Shown in pieces: positions 34,388 through 43,989 of a stretch of 64,000 nucleotides of DNA. The translations under genes and the position numbers were made by a program. Numbering within the stretch: the first letter of the stretch is position 1; each line of letters opens with the position of its first letter. The stretch spans positions 1 to 64,000 of the forward strand of contig JBBFKY010000005.1 of assembly GCA_037481875.1 (NCBI GenBank). The letters are read 5' to 3'. Origin of the DNA: Desulfosoma sp. (lineage in GTDB: Bacteria > Desulfobacterota > Syntrophobacteria > Syntrophobacterales > DSM-9756). The notes beneath the pieces are model-generated. The model searched no databases and was not told where the DNA came from. It saw only the letters and a program-made list of their open reading frames with translations.

Positions 34388-36565
34388 ATGATGGGTAAGC
34401 CGGCACATAACTCAAGAACCGTCCCGGAACTCCTGGCCCCTGGGGGTCATCTGGATGCGCTCTGGGCCGCCATAGAAAACGGAGCGGACGCCGTTTATGT
34501 GGGCCTCAAAAAGCTCAGTGCGAGAGCCCACGCCCCCAATTTCAGTCTGGATGATCTGGCCCGTCTTCTGCCTGTAGTGCAAGGTCGAGGAATTTCCGTG
34601 TACGTGGCTTTCAACAGCCTTGTTACGGCTCGAGAAATCCCATCCGTCATGGACACGTTGCAGGCCCTATCGGACCTGAGTGTGGATGCGCTGATCGTTC
34701 AGGATCCCGGTCTTTTTTTCTTGTGCCGCCGTTATTTTCCATCTCTCAAGCTTCATGCAAGTACCCTGGCCGCGGTGCACAGTAGCGCCGGTGTGCACGT
34801 CCTGGAAAGGTTCGGCGCTCGCCGCATCGTCCTGGCTCGAGAGCTCACCCTTGATGAGATTCAAGCTATTCGTCACAAAACCCATGCAGAACTAGAAATC
34901 TTTGTCCACGGGGCTCTTTGCTACTCAATATCCGGCCTTTGTCTTGCCAGTAGCTACCGCGGCGGGCACAGTGGGCTTCAGGGGCGATGTGTGCAACCTT
35001 GTCGACTTCGCTATGTTCAGGAAAGAAAATCCGGCTATTTTTTTTCCTGCAATGATTTCTGCGCACTCGCCCACATTCCTTTCCTCAAAAAACTTGGCCT
35101 GACAGCTTTTAAGATCGAAGGCCGCATGAAGGACGCCGACTACATCGCCACGGTGGTGCGTGCCTACCGGCATGTGCTGGACGCCCCCGATAATCAGGTT
35201 CAAGATGCCGTGGAGGAAGCTCGAGACTGGCTCACTCGAGCTCCGGCTCGCCGCCTAACCGCGGCCTTTTTCGGCAAAGATCCTTCCAAGGAAATCCTTA
35301 GTCCGCATCGTTCCGGATCCAGTGGACTGTGGGTGGCTACCGTAAGATCCATAGGGCCTGAGGGCTTGAAGGTGGATCTTCGGCATTCGATACGCTTAGG
35401 AGACCGCTTACGTCCGGAATCCTCTGAAGGCAAAGAATTGCCTACATTCGTTTTGGAAGGCATCCGTACGGAAGATGGAACCTTCTTGGAAGAAACTCAG
35501 ACGCTTGGTTCCGTGGTTCTTGCCACAACAAGGCTTCAGGAACTCTCCACCGGTGTGAGGCTCTTTCGAATCGGAAGAGAGCCCATGCCGACCGCAAAGC
35601 TCTGGCAATCTCTTTTGCGGGACGGCTCGAAACCCTTGTCCTATCGGGCTCGATGGGACCACCACCATGAACTTCTTGACCATTTCCCGAAAAGCCCAGG
35701 CAATGTTCGACGTCTCGCCCCGTCTCTCTGGATAAAGCTCCGTGCTCTTGCGGATCTCGGGCGTGCCATGACATCGCCCGCTCAAAAGGTTTGGCTTGTG
35801 GCCACCCGAGAAAACCTGGAAAAAATGGCCAAGAGACGTCTCCACGAGGCGCAGAGGGAACGATTCGGCTGGTCTCTGCCACCAATTCTTTTTGAAAACG
35901 ATGTGGATTATTATCGCAAGGCGGTAGCCTGGTACCTTTCCAAAGGATATCGAGCTTGGGAAATCAACAATTGGGGTCACTTGGATTGGTTGTTAGAAGA
36001 CGGGAGGATTTTCGTTACCGCGGGTTCCCGCATGAACGTCCGCAACAAAGCGGCCATGGCCGCTTTGGCCGAGGTCGGTTGCCGCTCCGTGGTGCTGTCC
36101 TGGGAAATCACTCGCGATGAACTTCGCGAACTCATCTTGGACCCTGTGCCATGCGTTCCCGTGATCCCGGTGTACGGTCATCCTTCGCTCTTTCTTTCAA
36201 GAATTCATCCGCCCCTTTTGGAAAATCGACCGATCAAAACACCACGCGGGGATGTTTATTTCTACCGCAAGGAAGGGTCGCTCGCGGCGCTCCATGCCGA
36301 TCGCCCTTGCAACTGGTTTGAAAAGATTCCCGAATTGGAAGCGATGGGATACCGGACATTTCTGATGGATTTGGGAGAAGGGCCAACACCTTTGGAACCC
36401 GGACAGTGGGAACGTCTGTTGAGCGGGTACCAGCGACAACGTTCCGATGCGCCCTATTCCCTTTTTAATTACGAGAGAAAACCCATTCCCGACTCGAGGG
36501 CTAAAGCATCCGCCTCGAAAGAGCCTCAACAGGGCAGGGGCCACCGCCTTTTCCATGAGAGGTGA
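34388..36565 (+). CDS. Peptidase U32-family protein (tRNA/rRNA hydroxylation type)
   Basis: A 725-residue protein of the U32 family. The N-terminal catalytic-type domain contains 'ELLAPGGHLDALWAAIENGADAVYVG' (in part), 'EIFVHGALCYSISGLCLASS' with the conserved Cys pattern, and 'GRCVQPCRLRY', four cysteines fitting an iron-sulfur site as in RlhA/TrhP. 'FKIEGRMKDADYI' is the next family block. The remaining 350 residues form the longer RlhA-like C-terminal part. Characterised members hydroxylate 23S rRNA C2501 (RlhA) or tRNA wobble uridine (TrhP) with prephenate-pathway help; others are collagenase-like proteases. The function here is inferred to be RNA hydroxylation. It ends 52 bases before dnaE. 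Confidence 0.94.
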   Translation: MMGKPAHNSRTVPELLAPGGHLDALWAAIENGADAVYVGLKKLSARAHAPNFSLDDLARLLPVVQGRGISVYVAFNSLVTAREIPSVMDTLQALSDLSVDALIVQDPGLFFLCRRYFPSLKLHASTLAAVHSSAGVHVLERFGARRIVLARELTLDEIQAIRHKTHAELEIFVHGALCYSISGLCLASSYRGGHSGLQGRCVQPCRLRYVQERKSGYFFSCNDFCALAHIPFLKKLGLTAFKIEGRMKDADYIATVVRAYRHVLDAPDNQVQDAVEEARDWLTRAPARRLTAAFFGKDPSKEILSPHRSGSSGLWVATVRSIGPEGLKVDLRHSIRLGDRLRPESSEGKELPTFVLEGIRTEDGTFLEETQTLGSVVLATTRLQELSTGVRLFRIGREPMPTAKLWQSLLRDGSKPLSYRARWDHHHELLDHFPKSPGNVRRLAPSLWIKLRALADLGRAMTSPAQKVWLVATRENLEKMAKRRLHEAQRERFGWSLPPILFENDVDYYRKAVAWYLSKGYRAWEINNWGHLDWLLEDGRIFVTAGSRMNVRNKAAMAALAEVGCRSVVLSWEITRDELRELILDPVPCVPVIPVYGHPSLFLSRIHPPLLENRPIKTPRGDVYFYRKEGSLAALHADRPCNWFEKIPELEAMGYRTFLMDLGEGPTPLEPGQWERLLSGYQRQRSDAPYSLFNYERKPIPDSRAKASASKEPQQGRGHRLFHER

Positions 36566-36617
36566 AACAGGTCGCGCCCAAAGCAAAGATCAAAGCGTAA
36601 GGGGGTAAGGGGAATTC

Positions 36618-39600
36618 ATGCCACCATTTGTTCATCTGCATGTCCACAGCCAGTACAGCCTTTTGGACGGAGCCATTCGATTGGGGGATCTCGTTCAAAC
36701 AGCGAAGGAATTTGAAATGCCCGCGGTGGCGGTCACAGACCACGGCAATATGTTCGGAGCCTTGGAATTTTATGAAAAAGCCAAAAAGGCCGGCATCAAG
36801 CCTATTATCGGCTGTGAAATTTATCTAGCCCCCAGAGGGCGTCATACTCGTGGTCTTTCCGGCAACGCCGGTGCAGGACCCAACGGTGCCGATGACGACA
36901 AGAACCAACACCTGATCCTTTTGGCACAAGATCTGACAGGATACAAAAACCTCATTAAAATCGTCACCCTCGCTTACCTGGAAGGCTTTTACTATAAGCC
37001 TCGGGCCGACAAAGAACTGCTTCGAGCCCACCATGAAGGTCTCATCGCTCTGTCCAGTTGCTTGAAAGGGGAAGTGGCCTCCGAGCTTTTAAACGGCAGA
37101 GCGGACGCCGCTCTTCGAGCCGCTCGGGAATATGAAGAAATCTTCGGAAAGAATCGTTTTTTCCTCGAAATTCAGGCTAACGGCATCCCTGAACAGGCGA
37201 TCGTCAACGAAAAACTCATCGCTCTGTCACGAGACACAGGCATTCCTTTGGTAGCCACCAACGACTGCCATTACTTGAAACGTAATGATGCCCGCGCTCA
37301 CGACATTCTCCTATGCATTCAGACAGGCAAAACCGTTCTGGATGAAAAGCGCATGAAATTTCGAACAGATCAGCTTTATTTTAAGTCTCCGGATGAAATG
37401 TTTCGCGAATTCGCCCATGTGCCGGAAGCTCTGGAAAATACCGTGCGGATCGCCGACATGTGTGCCTTGAATATTCCACTGGGCGAATATCATTTTCCTG
37501 TATTTCCTTTACCCAACGGAGAATCCCTCGAAACTCAATTTCGAAAAACGGCTCTGGAGGGGTTTGAAAAAAGACTTTCAGAAATTCGCCATAACCGACC
37601 CCACTTTTCCGACCAAGATTTGGAAGCATACCGAAAGCGGCTGCAGGAAGAATTGGATGTCATCGTGGAAATGGGCTTTGCGGCGTATTTTCTCATCGTG
37701 GCCGATTTTATCTCTTATGCCAAAAACCGTGGCATTCCCGTAGGTCCGGGTCGAGGTTCCGCGGCTGGAAGCTTGGCAGCCTATGTCATGGGGATTACGG
37801 ATCTGGACCCCATCGAGCACGGCCTTATTTTTGAGCGATTCCTCAACAAGGAACGCATCAGCATGCCCGATATTGATGTGGACTTTTGCGTTCTGGGTCG
37901 TGATGAGGTCGTTCGGTATGTGTCGGAAAAATACGGCAGGGATCAGGTGGCGCAAATCGCCACTTTTGGCACCATGCAAGCCAAGGCCGTGGTCCGGGAC
38001 GTGGGGCGTGCCTTGGCCATGCCTTACAACGAAGTGGACAAGATCGCCAAGCTGATTCCTGCAGGTCTCGATGTGACACTTTCCAAAGCCTTTGAGCAAG
38101 AGCCTCGCCTCGTGGAGCTGCAGCGGGAAGATCCTCAGGTTCGAGAGCTTTTTGAAATCGCTCAGGCTCTGGAAGGCCTCACACGCCACGCCTCCACTCA
38201 TGCCGCCGGGGTGGTTATCGGCGACAAACCCCTTGTGGAATACATGCCTCTGTTTCGTGATCAAGACGGCAAGGTGGTGACCCAGTTTTCCATGAAATAT
38301 GTGGAAAAAGCCGGACTTATCAAGTTCGACTTTCTCGGCTTAAGAAACCTTACGGTCATTCATAACGCGGTCCAGCTGATCGAAAAGAATCATGGGGTCC
38401 GTCTGGACATGAAACGGCTCCCTTTGGACGACCCCAAAACATACGACCTGTTGGGTCGTGCCGACACCACGGGTGTCTTTCAGCTGGAAAGTTCGGGCAT
38501 GCGAGATATTCTCGTGAGGCTGCAGCCGGAAAGGTTCGACGACATTGTGGCCTTGGTGGCCTTGTATCGGCCGGGTCCCATCAAAAGCGGAATGGTGGAT
38601 CAATACATCGACGGAAAACACGGGCGTATTCCCATAACTTACGATGTGGAGCAGCTTCGACCCATTCTGGAACCCACCTACGGCGTTATTCTGTACCAAG
38701 AACAGGTCATGGAAATCGCTCGAGTGCTGGCCAATTACACTCTTGGCGAAGCCGATATTTTACGCCGCGCCATGGGAAAGAAAATTCCGGAAGTCATGGC
38801 CGCGCAGCGTGAACGTTTTCTGGCCGGCGCTCAACAAAACGGCATCGAACTGACCAAAGCCAACCATATCTTTGACCTCATGGACAAATTTGCGGGCTAC
38901 GGTTTCAACAAGTCCCATAGCGCCGCCTACGCTCTTATCGCCTACCAGACCGCCTACCTCAAAGCCCATTACCCCGTGGAATTCATGGCGGCTCTGCTCA
39001 ATTCCTTTCTGAACAACACGGACCAGGTGGTCAAACTCATTAACGAATGCCGAGAAAAAGGTATTGCGGTGCTGCCTCCCGATGTGAACGTGAGCGAGCT
39101 GGATTTTACCGTGGTGGAAGGAAAAATCCGGTTTGGCCTTGGGGCCGTGAAAAACGTGGGGGAAGGCGCCATTGAGAACATTCTAGCAGCACGCGCCAAA
39201 GGAGGGCCGTTCACTTCCATTTACGATTTTTGTGAACGCGTGGACTCTTCCAAAGTGAACCGCCGTGTTCTGGAACACTTGATCAAGTGCGGGGCTTTTG
39301 ATTCCATTCATGCGGATCGAGCTCGGGTTCTGGCTGCCATGGACCAGGCTTTGGAAAAAGCTCAGGCTCGACATCGGGACCGAAGTGCAGGACAGCTGAA
39401 CCTTTTTGATCTGCTACGAGCTTCCGACAAGCACAGCCCGGAACCTGAAACGCTGCCTGAAGTCCCTTCTTGGGACAGTCGGACCGTTCTCAGCTATGAA
39501 AAAGAAGCCCTTGGATTTTACATTTCCGGACATCCACTAGATCACTACACCGATGTTCTTGGAACCCTATGTACGGCGGACACGCAAACAGTTCGAGAGA

Positions 39601-40127
39601 AGCCGGACGGCGCCAAGGTCATTTTGTGCGGACTGATTTCTATCACCAAGGAGCTGACGACAAAAAAAGGTGAGCGCATGGCCTTTCTCAGCCTTGAAGA
39701 CAAGGAAGGCACCTTGGAAGTGGTTTGCTTTCCAGAGACATACCTCAAAGCACGTCCCTTGCTCCAGGGGGACGAACCACTTGTGGTTTTCGGAACCCTG
39801 CAACACGATGAAAAGGGATCCAAAGTGCTTGCGGATGAAATCCTCACCCTCGAAGAAGCCCAAAGCCAATCGGTGGATACGGTGCTCATCAAATTACCGG
39901 CGCACACTTTGGATCGAAACGGTCTCGAAACCCTGCGCCACCTTTTGGTCGCTCACTCCGGCCCCTGCAAGACCGTGTTGCATTTGGATGTGGACGGTCA
40001 AGCCACAGCCGTCATTGCCCTGAATCATAAGTTGCATGTGACACCAACTTCGGGGTTCGTGCGCGCCATGACGGCGCAGTTCGGAGCCGATTGCCTTGAT
40101 CTGGTGCGCAAAGCTTGTCATCAATGA
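36618..40127 (+). CDS. dnaE: DNA polymerase III alpha subunit
   Basis: Replicative polymerase of 1169 residues. It has an N-terminal PHP domain ('HLHVHSQYSLLDGAIRLGDL', 'AVTDHGNMFGALEFY'). The palm carries the catalytic aspartates in 'MPDIDVDFCVLGRDEVV' (about residue 413) and upstream 'GPGRGSAAGSLAAYV'. The finger region 'GYGFNKSHSAAYALIAYQTAY' is typical. An OB-fold follows near residue 1010 ('KVILCGLISITKE') and a tail binds the clamp-loader. The ATG is preceded by AAGGGGA. Downstream come a Mth938-like gene and a HolC-like gene, so replication functions are clustered. Confidence 0.98.
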   Translation: MPPFVHLHVHSQYSLLDGAIRLGDLVQTAKEFEMPAVAVTDHGNMFGALEFYEKAKKAGIKPIIGCEIYLAPRGRHTRGLSGNAGAGPNGADDDKNQHLILLAQDLTGYKNLIKIVTLAYLEGFYYKPRADKELLRAHHEGLIALSSCLKGEVASELLNGRADAALRAAREYEEIFGKNRFFLEIQANGIPEQAIVNEKLIALSRDTGIPLVATNDCHYLKRNDARAHDILLCIQTGKTVLDEKRMKFRTDQLYFKSPDEMFREFAHVPEALENTVRIADMCALNIPLGEYHFPVFPLPNGESLETQFRKTALEGFEKRLSEIRHNRPHFSDQDLEAYRKRLQEELDVIVEMGFAAYFLIVADFISYAKNRGIPVGPGRGSAAGSLAAYVMGITDLDPIEHGLIFERFLNKERISMPDIDVDFCVLGRDEVVRYVSEKYGRDQVAQIATFGTMQAKAVVRDVGRALAMPYNEVDKIAKLIPAGLDVTLSKAFEQEPRLVELQREDPQVRELFEIAQALEGLTRHASTHAAGVVIGDKPLVEYMPLFRDQDGKVVTQFSMKYVEKAGLIKFDFLGLRNLTVIHNAVQLIEKNHGVRLDMKRLPLDDPKTYDLLGRADTTGVFQLESSGMRDILVRLQPERFDDIVALVALYRPGPIKSGMVDQYIDGKHGRIPITYDVEQLRPILEPTYGVILYQEQVMEIARVLANYTLGEADILRRAMGKKIPEVMAAQRERFLAGAQQNGIELTKANHIFDLMDKFAGYGFNKSHSAAYALIAYQTAYLKAHYPVEFMAALLNSFLNNTDQVVKLINECREKGIAVLPPDVNVSELDFTVVEGKIRFGLGAVKNVGEGAIENILAARAKGGPFTSIYDFCERVDSSKVNRRVLEHLIKCGAFDSIHADRARVLAAMDQALEKAQARHRDRSAGQLNLFDLLRASDKHSPEPETLPEVPSWDSRTVLSYEKEALGFYISGHPLDHYTDVLGTLCTADTQTVREKPDGAKVILCGLISITKELTTKKGERMAFLSLEDKEGTLEVVCFPETYLKARPLLQGDEPLVVFGTLQHDEKGSKVLADEILTLEEAQSQSVDTVLIKLPAHTLDRNGLETLRHLLVAHSGPCKTVLHLDVDGQATAVIALNHKLHVTPTSGFVRAMTAQFGADCLDLVRKACHQ

Positions 40128-40247
40128 GGGCTGTTCCCTGCTGAAACGTGTCTGAGAAAGGCTTTTCCTTTGAGGGAGCAGGCCAGGGGTGATAGAGTTC
40201 ATAAAGATGGAGGTCATCCCGATTTGCCTGACTTTGGGAGGAAACCG

Positions 40248-40589
40248 ATGATCGACGGGTACCGTTTTGGATCTATGGAGATAGCCGGGACAACGTATCA
40301 GGCTGATCTCAAGATTCTTCGCAACAAGGTGATTCCCCACTGGTGGCGTAAAGAAGGCCACAAGGTTCATGTGGAAGACATTCTGGACATTTTGGAAGCG
40401 CAACCCTTGGTGCTGGTTATCGGACGTGGCAGCCCAGGTTTGATGAAACCATCCAATGAAGTGCGAAGAGTCTGCCAAGAAAAAGGAATCCAGCTCATCG
40501 ATGAGCCTACGGAAGAGGCTGTGCGCACCTTTAATGATCTGGTGCGGGCCGGAAAACAGGTGGCCGGTGCGTTTCATCTGACCTGTTGA
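40248..40589 (+). CDS. Mth938/DUF498-like protein
   Basis: A 113-residue protein with the compact Mth938-like fold. Start at the ATG at 40248, with GGGAGG nine bases upstream; the longer frame from 40170 lacks such a site. Recognisable segments are 'MIDGYRFGSMEIAGTTYQAD', 'VIPHWWRKEGHKV' and 'PLVLVIGRGSPGLMKP', matching the family's 'IG.G......' loop, and 'EEAVRTFNDL' near the end. The family includes human NDUFAF3 and AAMDC; bacterial members have no established role. Twelve bases separate it from the holC-like gene. Confidence 0.87.
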   Translation: MIDGYRFGSMEIAGTTYQADLKILRNKVIPHWWRKEGHKVHVEDILDILEAQPLVLVIGRGSPGLMKPSNEVRRVCQEKGIQLIDEPTEEAVRTFNDLVRAGKQVAGAFHLTC

Positions 40590-40601
40590 GGCGGTTTCGG
40601 C

Positions 40602-41084
40602 ATGAAGGGCCGGATATTTTTTGTGGAAACCTTAGCCGAAGATCAACGTCGAGATCTGTGTCGCTGGGTGGAGCGGCTTTTCGAAGAGGGATATCGTGTA
40701 TTTGTTCTTACGGGATCTACAATCTCTGCGCAACAATTGGACAAGTTATTGTGGAGTTTTTCCAAGGCCAGTTTCGTTCCTCATCGCATTGTGACCCAAG
40801 CCGAGGAGGCCATCAAAGCGATCGAACCTGTCCTGATCGGTTGGGACCTTTCAGCACGCGGTTCCTGCAACGTGCTCGTGTGCGACGAAACCCCGGACCT
40901 GGAAGCCGCGGCTTCTTTTGACACGATTGTCCATTTTGTTCCCATGGATGATGCTGACAAACGGGAAGCCAGTCGACGTCTGTGGGCGAATGCCAAAGAA
41001 CGAACATGGACTCTTCGACATGTGCCGTTGCCGTCCTCGGCACGGACCGACGAGTCAAACAAACAAAGGAGCTCGCCTCCATGA
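40602..41084 (+). CDS. holC: DNA polymerase III chi subunit (HolC-like)
   Basis: A 160-residue protein matching the pattern of HolC, the clamp-loader accessory that links the polymerase to SSB. The N-terminus 'RIFFVETLAEDQRRDLC' plus 'GYRVFVLTG' is the usual first Rossmann-like strand-helix-strand. The signature 'LDKLLWSFSKASFVPH' (about 46-61) and 'PVLIGWDLS' (76-84) match HolC well. The C-terminal 40 residues ('RRLWANAKERTWTLRHVPLP') correspond to the family tail, followed by a short disordered extension. Identification is by motif reading. It lies 470 bases downstream of dnaE, which supports it. The stop overlaps the next start (ATGA). Confidence 0.82.
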   Translation: MKGRIFFVETLAEDQRRDLCRWVERLFEEGYRVFVLTGSTISAQQLDKLLWSFSKASFVPHRIVTQAEEAIKAIEPVLIGWDLSARGSCNVLVCDETPDLEAAASFDTIVHFVPMDDADKREASRRLWANAKERTWTLRHVPLPSSARTDESNKQRSSPP

Positions 41085-41353
41085 GCCTTTTGGATTATCC
41101 CAAGCGGTTGTATTATGATTATGGAAGCCGTCTCGCGATTTTTTTGGTACGACGAAAGCTTCGAAAAAAGGGGCTGGATCCTGGAGCCTGGCTGGTGCTG
41201 GCTCGGCTTTATGAAGTACGCCGGGATTTTTCCACCGCGATTTCCACGCTGGAACAAGCCCTTAAGGTTTATCCAGGAAACCAAGTTCTAGAAATGCACT
41301 TGAAGCGGATCAAGACTCTGGCGGCGGGCGCCACGCCCTCACACGACGCCTAG
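41081..41353 (+). CDS. Small TPR-like protein
   Basis: A 90-residue protein starting at the ATG that overlaps the holC stop (ATGA at 41081-41084), with AAAGGAG ahead of it. The C-terminal half fits one tetratricopeptide-type helix pair: 'AWLVLARLYEVRRDFSTAIST', then 'LEQALKVYPGNQVLEMHLK'. The N-terminus is basic ('RLAIFLVRRKLRKKG'). No family is recognised beyond the TPR-like repeat. It probably acts with HolC or is simply co-expressed. Confidence 0.7.
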   Translation: MSLLDYPKRLYYDYGSRLAIFLVRRKLRKKGLDPGAWLVLARLYEVRRDFSTAISTLEQALKVYPGNQVLEMHLKRIKTLAAGATPSHDA

Positions 41354-41521
41354 GAACCTGCTCGAGAACTCGCAATACCAAGGTTCCTCATGCCATTTCG
41401 TGAGAGATGCCAGACGGCGCCAGTCTCTCAAACCCGAAATGGTGTATTTTTTAGGGAGTGGGCCTTCGCCCCACTTGTTTTGCGAGCGAGCCTCCCGCGG
41501 CGGCCGCCAAGCCCCAACCTT
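41354..41521 (+). repeat. Dispersed repeat element, diverged copy
   Basis: Shares the order of landmarks with 30606-30790 ('GAGAACTCGC', 'TGCCATTTCG', 'GGGCCTTCGCCCCA', 'GCGAGCG'). It contains the palindrome GCCAGACGGCGCCAGTCTC-like and a second stem GGGCCTTCGCCC. No gene is present. Confidence 0.45.
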
Positions 41522-41530
41522 TGTACACTC

Positions 41531-41935
41531 TCAGTAGGCCGGAACGGTCATGTAACGTTCATTGGTCATGTGCTGCCCCTGATACGTGCGTGTGCGCACC
41601 GTGGCCGTTTGTCCCTGATAACTAACGGGATCGGCCTGAACCCATTCGTTGGTATTGGGATTATGGTAGGTTACGGTCTGACGGCGCCTAGCCGCTTCTT
41701 CCGCCGCCCGTTGAGACACCTCGGCAATCCCGTAACCAGCCAAGGATCCTATGGCGGCTCCAACGACAGCTCCGCGCCATGGGTTTTTGTTGTCGATAAG
41801 GGCTCCGACGCCGGCCCCCACCACGCCCAGCCAGGTGGCCGATTCCAAATGCTGCTGGGTTGTAGGGCCGGGAACACATGCGAAGGTTGACATGACCAAA
41901 AAAATGGCCGCCAAGCCACAACTTAAACCTTTCAT
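41531..41935 (-). CDS. Glycine-zipper lipoprotein
   Basis: A 134-residue outer-membrane-type lipoprotein. The signal peptide ends in 'MSTFACVPGP', a lipobox-like 'STFAC' with Cys about residue 20. A glycine-zipper membrane segment follows ('WLGVVGAGVGALIDN', 'RGAVVGAAIGSLAGYGIA'), typical of YMGG/SlyB-like proteins. The C-terminal part is polar and Tyr/Thr-rich ('TVTYHNPNTNEW', 'QTATVRTRTYQGQ'). The role is likely envelope structure or permeability. It starts 13 bases after the end of the ABC-F gene on the same strand. Confidence 0.86.
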   Translation of the reverse strand: MKGLSCGLAAIFLVMSTFACVPGPTTQQHLESATWLGVVGAGVGALIDNKNPWRGAVVGAAIGSLAGYGIAEVSQRAAEEAARRRQTVTYHNPNTNEWVQADPVSYQGQTATVRTRTYQGQHMTNERYMTVPAY

Positions 41936-41947
41936 CGCCAGTCTCCT

Positions 41948-43978
41948 TTACCGGGATTGACGCTCCCGAGAATGCGCCCGGTTCCGGGATAACTTTTCCA
42001 TAACCTTGAAATCTTCCCCTTCAAACCTCTCCTCTATGGACTCCAGTTCCAAAGCCGTTTCCTCCCATTGCGCCGTCACCTGTTCGATTTTTTCCTGACA
42101 CTCTCGGTACCGCCGCTGCAAAGCCGCCACGTCTCTTGCGCCTGTGTAAGTGTCGGAATTCGCCAAAACGGCGCTTAAACTCTCCCGTTCCTGGTGCAGA
42201 TGATCCAATTGTTTTTCCAAAGCCTCCAAATGATCCTGAAGAGGTTTCTTAAGTCGGTATAAAGCATTACGCCGTTCCGCCTCCCGCCTTTTTCGCTCTT
42301 TTGCATCAGTTTTAGGCCGCATGCCGTCTTGAAGCTCCATCAGAGCCGGGGACGGCGAAGGAACTTCCTGTTGTAACGTTTGCTTCCATAACCGTTCGTA
42401 ATCATCCGCATTACCCGGCAAAAGCTCCAGCCGGTGACGGCTCACCAATACAATTTTTTGCGCCAAGGCATTGATGAAATGCCGGTCATGGCTCACAAAG
42501 CACACCGTGCCTGAATAAGCTTTGAGAGCCTTTTCCAACATTTCCCGCCCCGGAATATCCAAATGGTTCGTCGGTTCGTCGAGCAGCAACACGTTCGGCG
42601 CTTGTACCAGGAGCTTGCATAAGCTCAGACGCGCCTTTTCTCCACCGCTCAGCACTCCGACCTTTTTTTCCACATCATCTCCCCTAAAGAGGAAGGCCCC
42701 CAACAAAGTTCTTACGTGCGTGTGCGGCATATCGCCGGAAACCGAAAGGACTTCGTCGAGGACGGTCTTGTGGAGGTTCAGTTCCTCCCAGAGATGCTGG
42801 GCGTAGTAGCCGATCTTGACATTGTGTCCGCGTCGCACCTCTCCTTCCAAGATAGACTCTTTTCCCGCAAGAATCTTCAACAAGGTGCTCTTACCCGCTC
42901 CGTTTGGTCCCAGCAGAGCGATGCGATCACCACGCTCCACCACCAGGTCCACTCCGTCAAAGACGACCATGTCCCCAAAGGTCTTGCGCAGACCCACGAC
43001 TTCCAAAACGCGTCGGCCACACCGTTCAGGTTCAGGAAACTGAAAGTGCACTGTTTCCTGGACTCCAGGGACTTCAAGGCGCTCGATTTTCTCCAGCATC
43101 TTGAGGCGACTTTGCACCTGACGGGCTCGATCCTTACGCACTCGGTTTCGAGCGATAAAATTTTCAATATGGCGTATGCGGGCATCCTGGTTTTCTTTGG
43201 CCGCTTCAAGGATACGACGCCTTAGAGCCTTTTCTTCCATGTATCGGTCAAAATTTCCTTGATAGGTCTCCACACGGCCGTTTTCCAATTCCAATATTCT
43301 TTGAACCACCCGGTTCAAAAAGGATCGATCATGGGAAATCACCAAAACAGCGGAACGGGTCTCCTGAAGATATGTCTCAAGCCATAGAATGGATTCCAGA
43401 TCCAAATGATTGGTAGGCTCATCCAGAAGAAGAACATCCGGTTCCGCGACGAGCAACCGCGCCAGTTCCACACGCATGGCCCATCCGCCGCTCAGGGACG
43501 CGACAGGCCTATCAAAATCATCCTGGGTGAAACCCAGTCCCATGAGAACCTTTTGGGCACGAGCCTCCAGATCGTAGGAACCCAGATGCTCCAGTCGAGC
43601 CTGCAGAGCCGCATGACGTTCGGCGAGTCGTTGGGCCGTCGTCATGTTCTCGGCCTGGGCTAAAGCCGCTTCAAGTTCTTCCATTTCACGGCGCCATTGC
43701 GACAGTTCGCGGCGAACGGCTTGGGTATGCGCTAGGACGCTTAGGTCTTCCGGAGGACACCACTGTTGCGGAAGGTAACCTAAAGAAAGATTTTTGGTGC
43801 GGGTCACCACGCCATCATCGGGTTCCATGTCCCCCAGGATGATGCGAAAAAGCGAGGTTTTGCCGGCTCCGTTGGACCCGACGACCCCAATACGGTCGCC
43901 GGGATGCACATGAAAGGAGACTTGACGAAATAGTTCTTTGTTCCCGAGAAACTTACTAACACTTTGAACGGAGATCAA
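41948..43978 (-). CDS. ABC-F family ATPase
   Basis: Soluble protein of 676 residues with two ATPase domains and no membrane segments, acting on ribosomes in translation or antibiotic protection. Walker A motifs are 'GSNGAGKTSLF' (about 35) and 'GPNGAGKSTLL' (about 355). ABC signatures are 'LSGGWAMRVELARLL' and 'LSGGEKARLSLCKLL', each followed by 'LLLDEPTNHLD'. The linker between domains (about 240-310) is basic and helical, and the C-terminal 120 residues form a coiled coil, as in Uup/YheS-type proteins. It begins 12 bases downstream of an exported-protein gene and is followed by the lipoprotein gene. Confidence 0.97.
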   Translation of the reverse strand: MISVQSVSKFLGNKELFRQVSFHVHPGDRIGVVGSNGAGKTSLFRIILGDMEPDDGVVTRTKNLSLGYLPQQWCPPEDLSVLAHTQAVRRELSQWRREMEELEAALAQAENMTTAQRLAERHAALQARLEHLGSYDLEARAQKVLMGLGFTQDDFDRPVASLSGGWAMRVELARLLVAEPDVLLLDEPTNHLDLESILWLETYLQETRSAVLVISHDRSFLNRVVQRILELENGRVETYQGNFDRYMEEKALRRRILEAAKENQDARIRHIENFIARNRVRKDRARQVQSRLKMLEKIERLEVPGVQETVHFQFPEPERCGRRVLEVVGLRKTFGDMVVFDGVDLVVERGDRIALLGPNGAGKSTLLKILAGKESILEGEVRRGHNVKIGYYAQHLWEELNLHKTVLDEVLSVSGDMPHTHVRTLLGAFLFRGDDVEKKVGVLSGGEKARLSLCKLLVQAPNVLLLDEPTNHLDIPGREMLEKALKAYSGTVCFVSHDRHFINALAQKIVLVSRHRLELLPGNADDYERLWKQTLQQEVPSPSPALMELQDGMRPKTDAKERKRREAERRNALYRLKKPLQDHLEALEKQLDHLHQERESLSAVLANSDTYTGARDVAALQRRYRECQEKIEQVTAQWEETALELESIEERFEGEDFKVMEKLSRNRAHSRERQSR

Positions 43979-43989
43979 ACAAGGTCACC

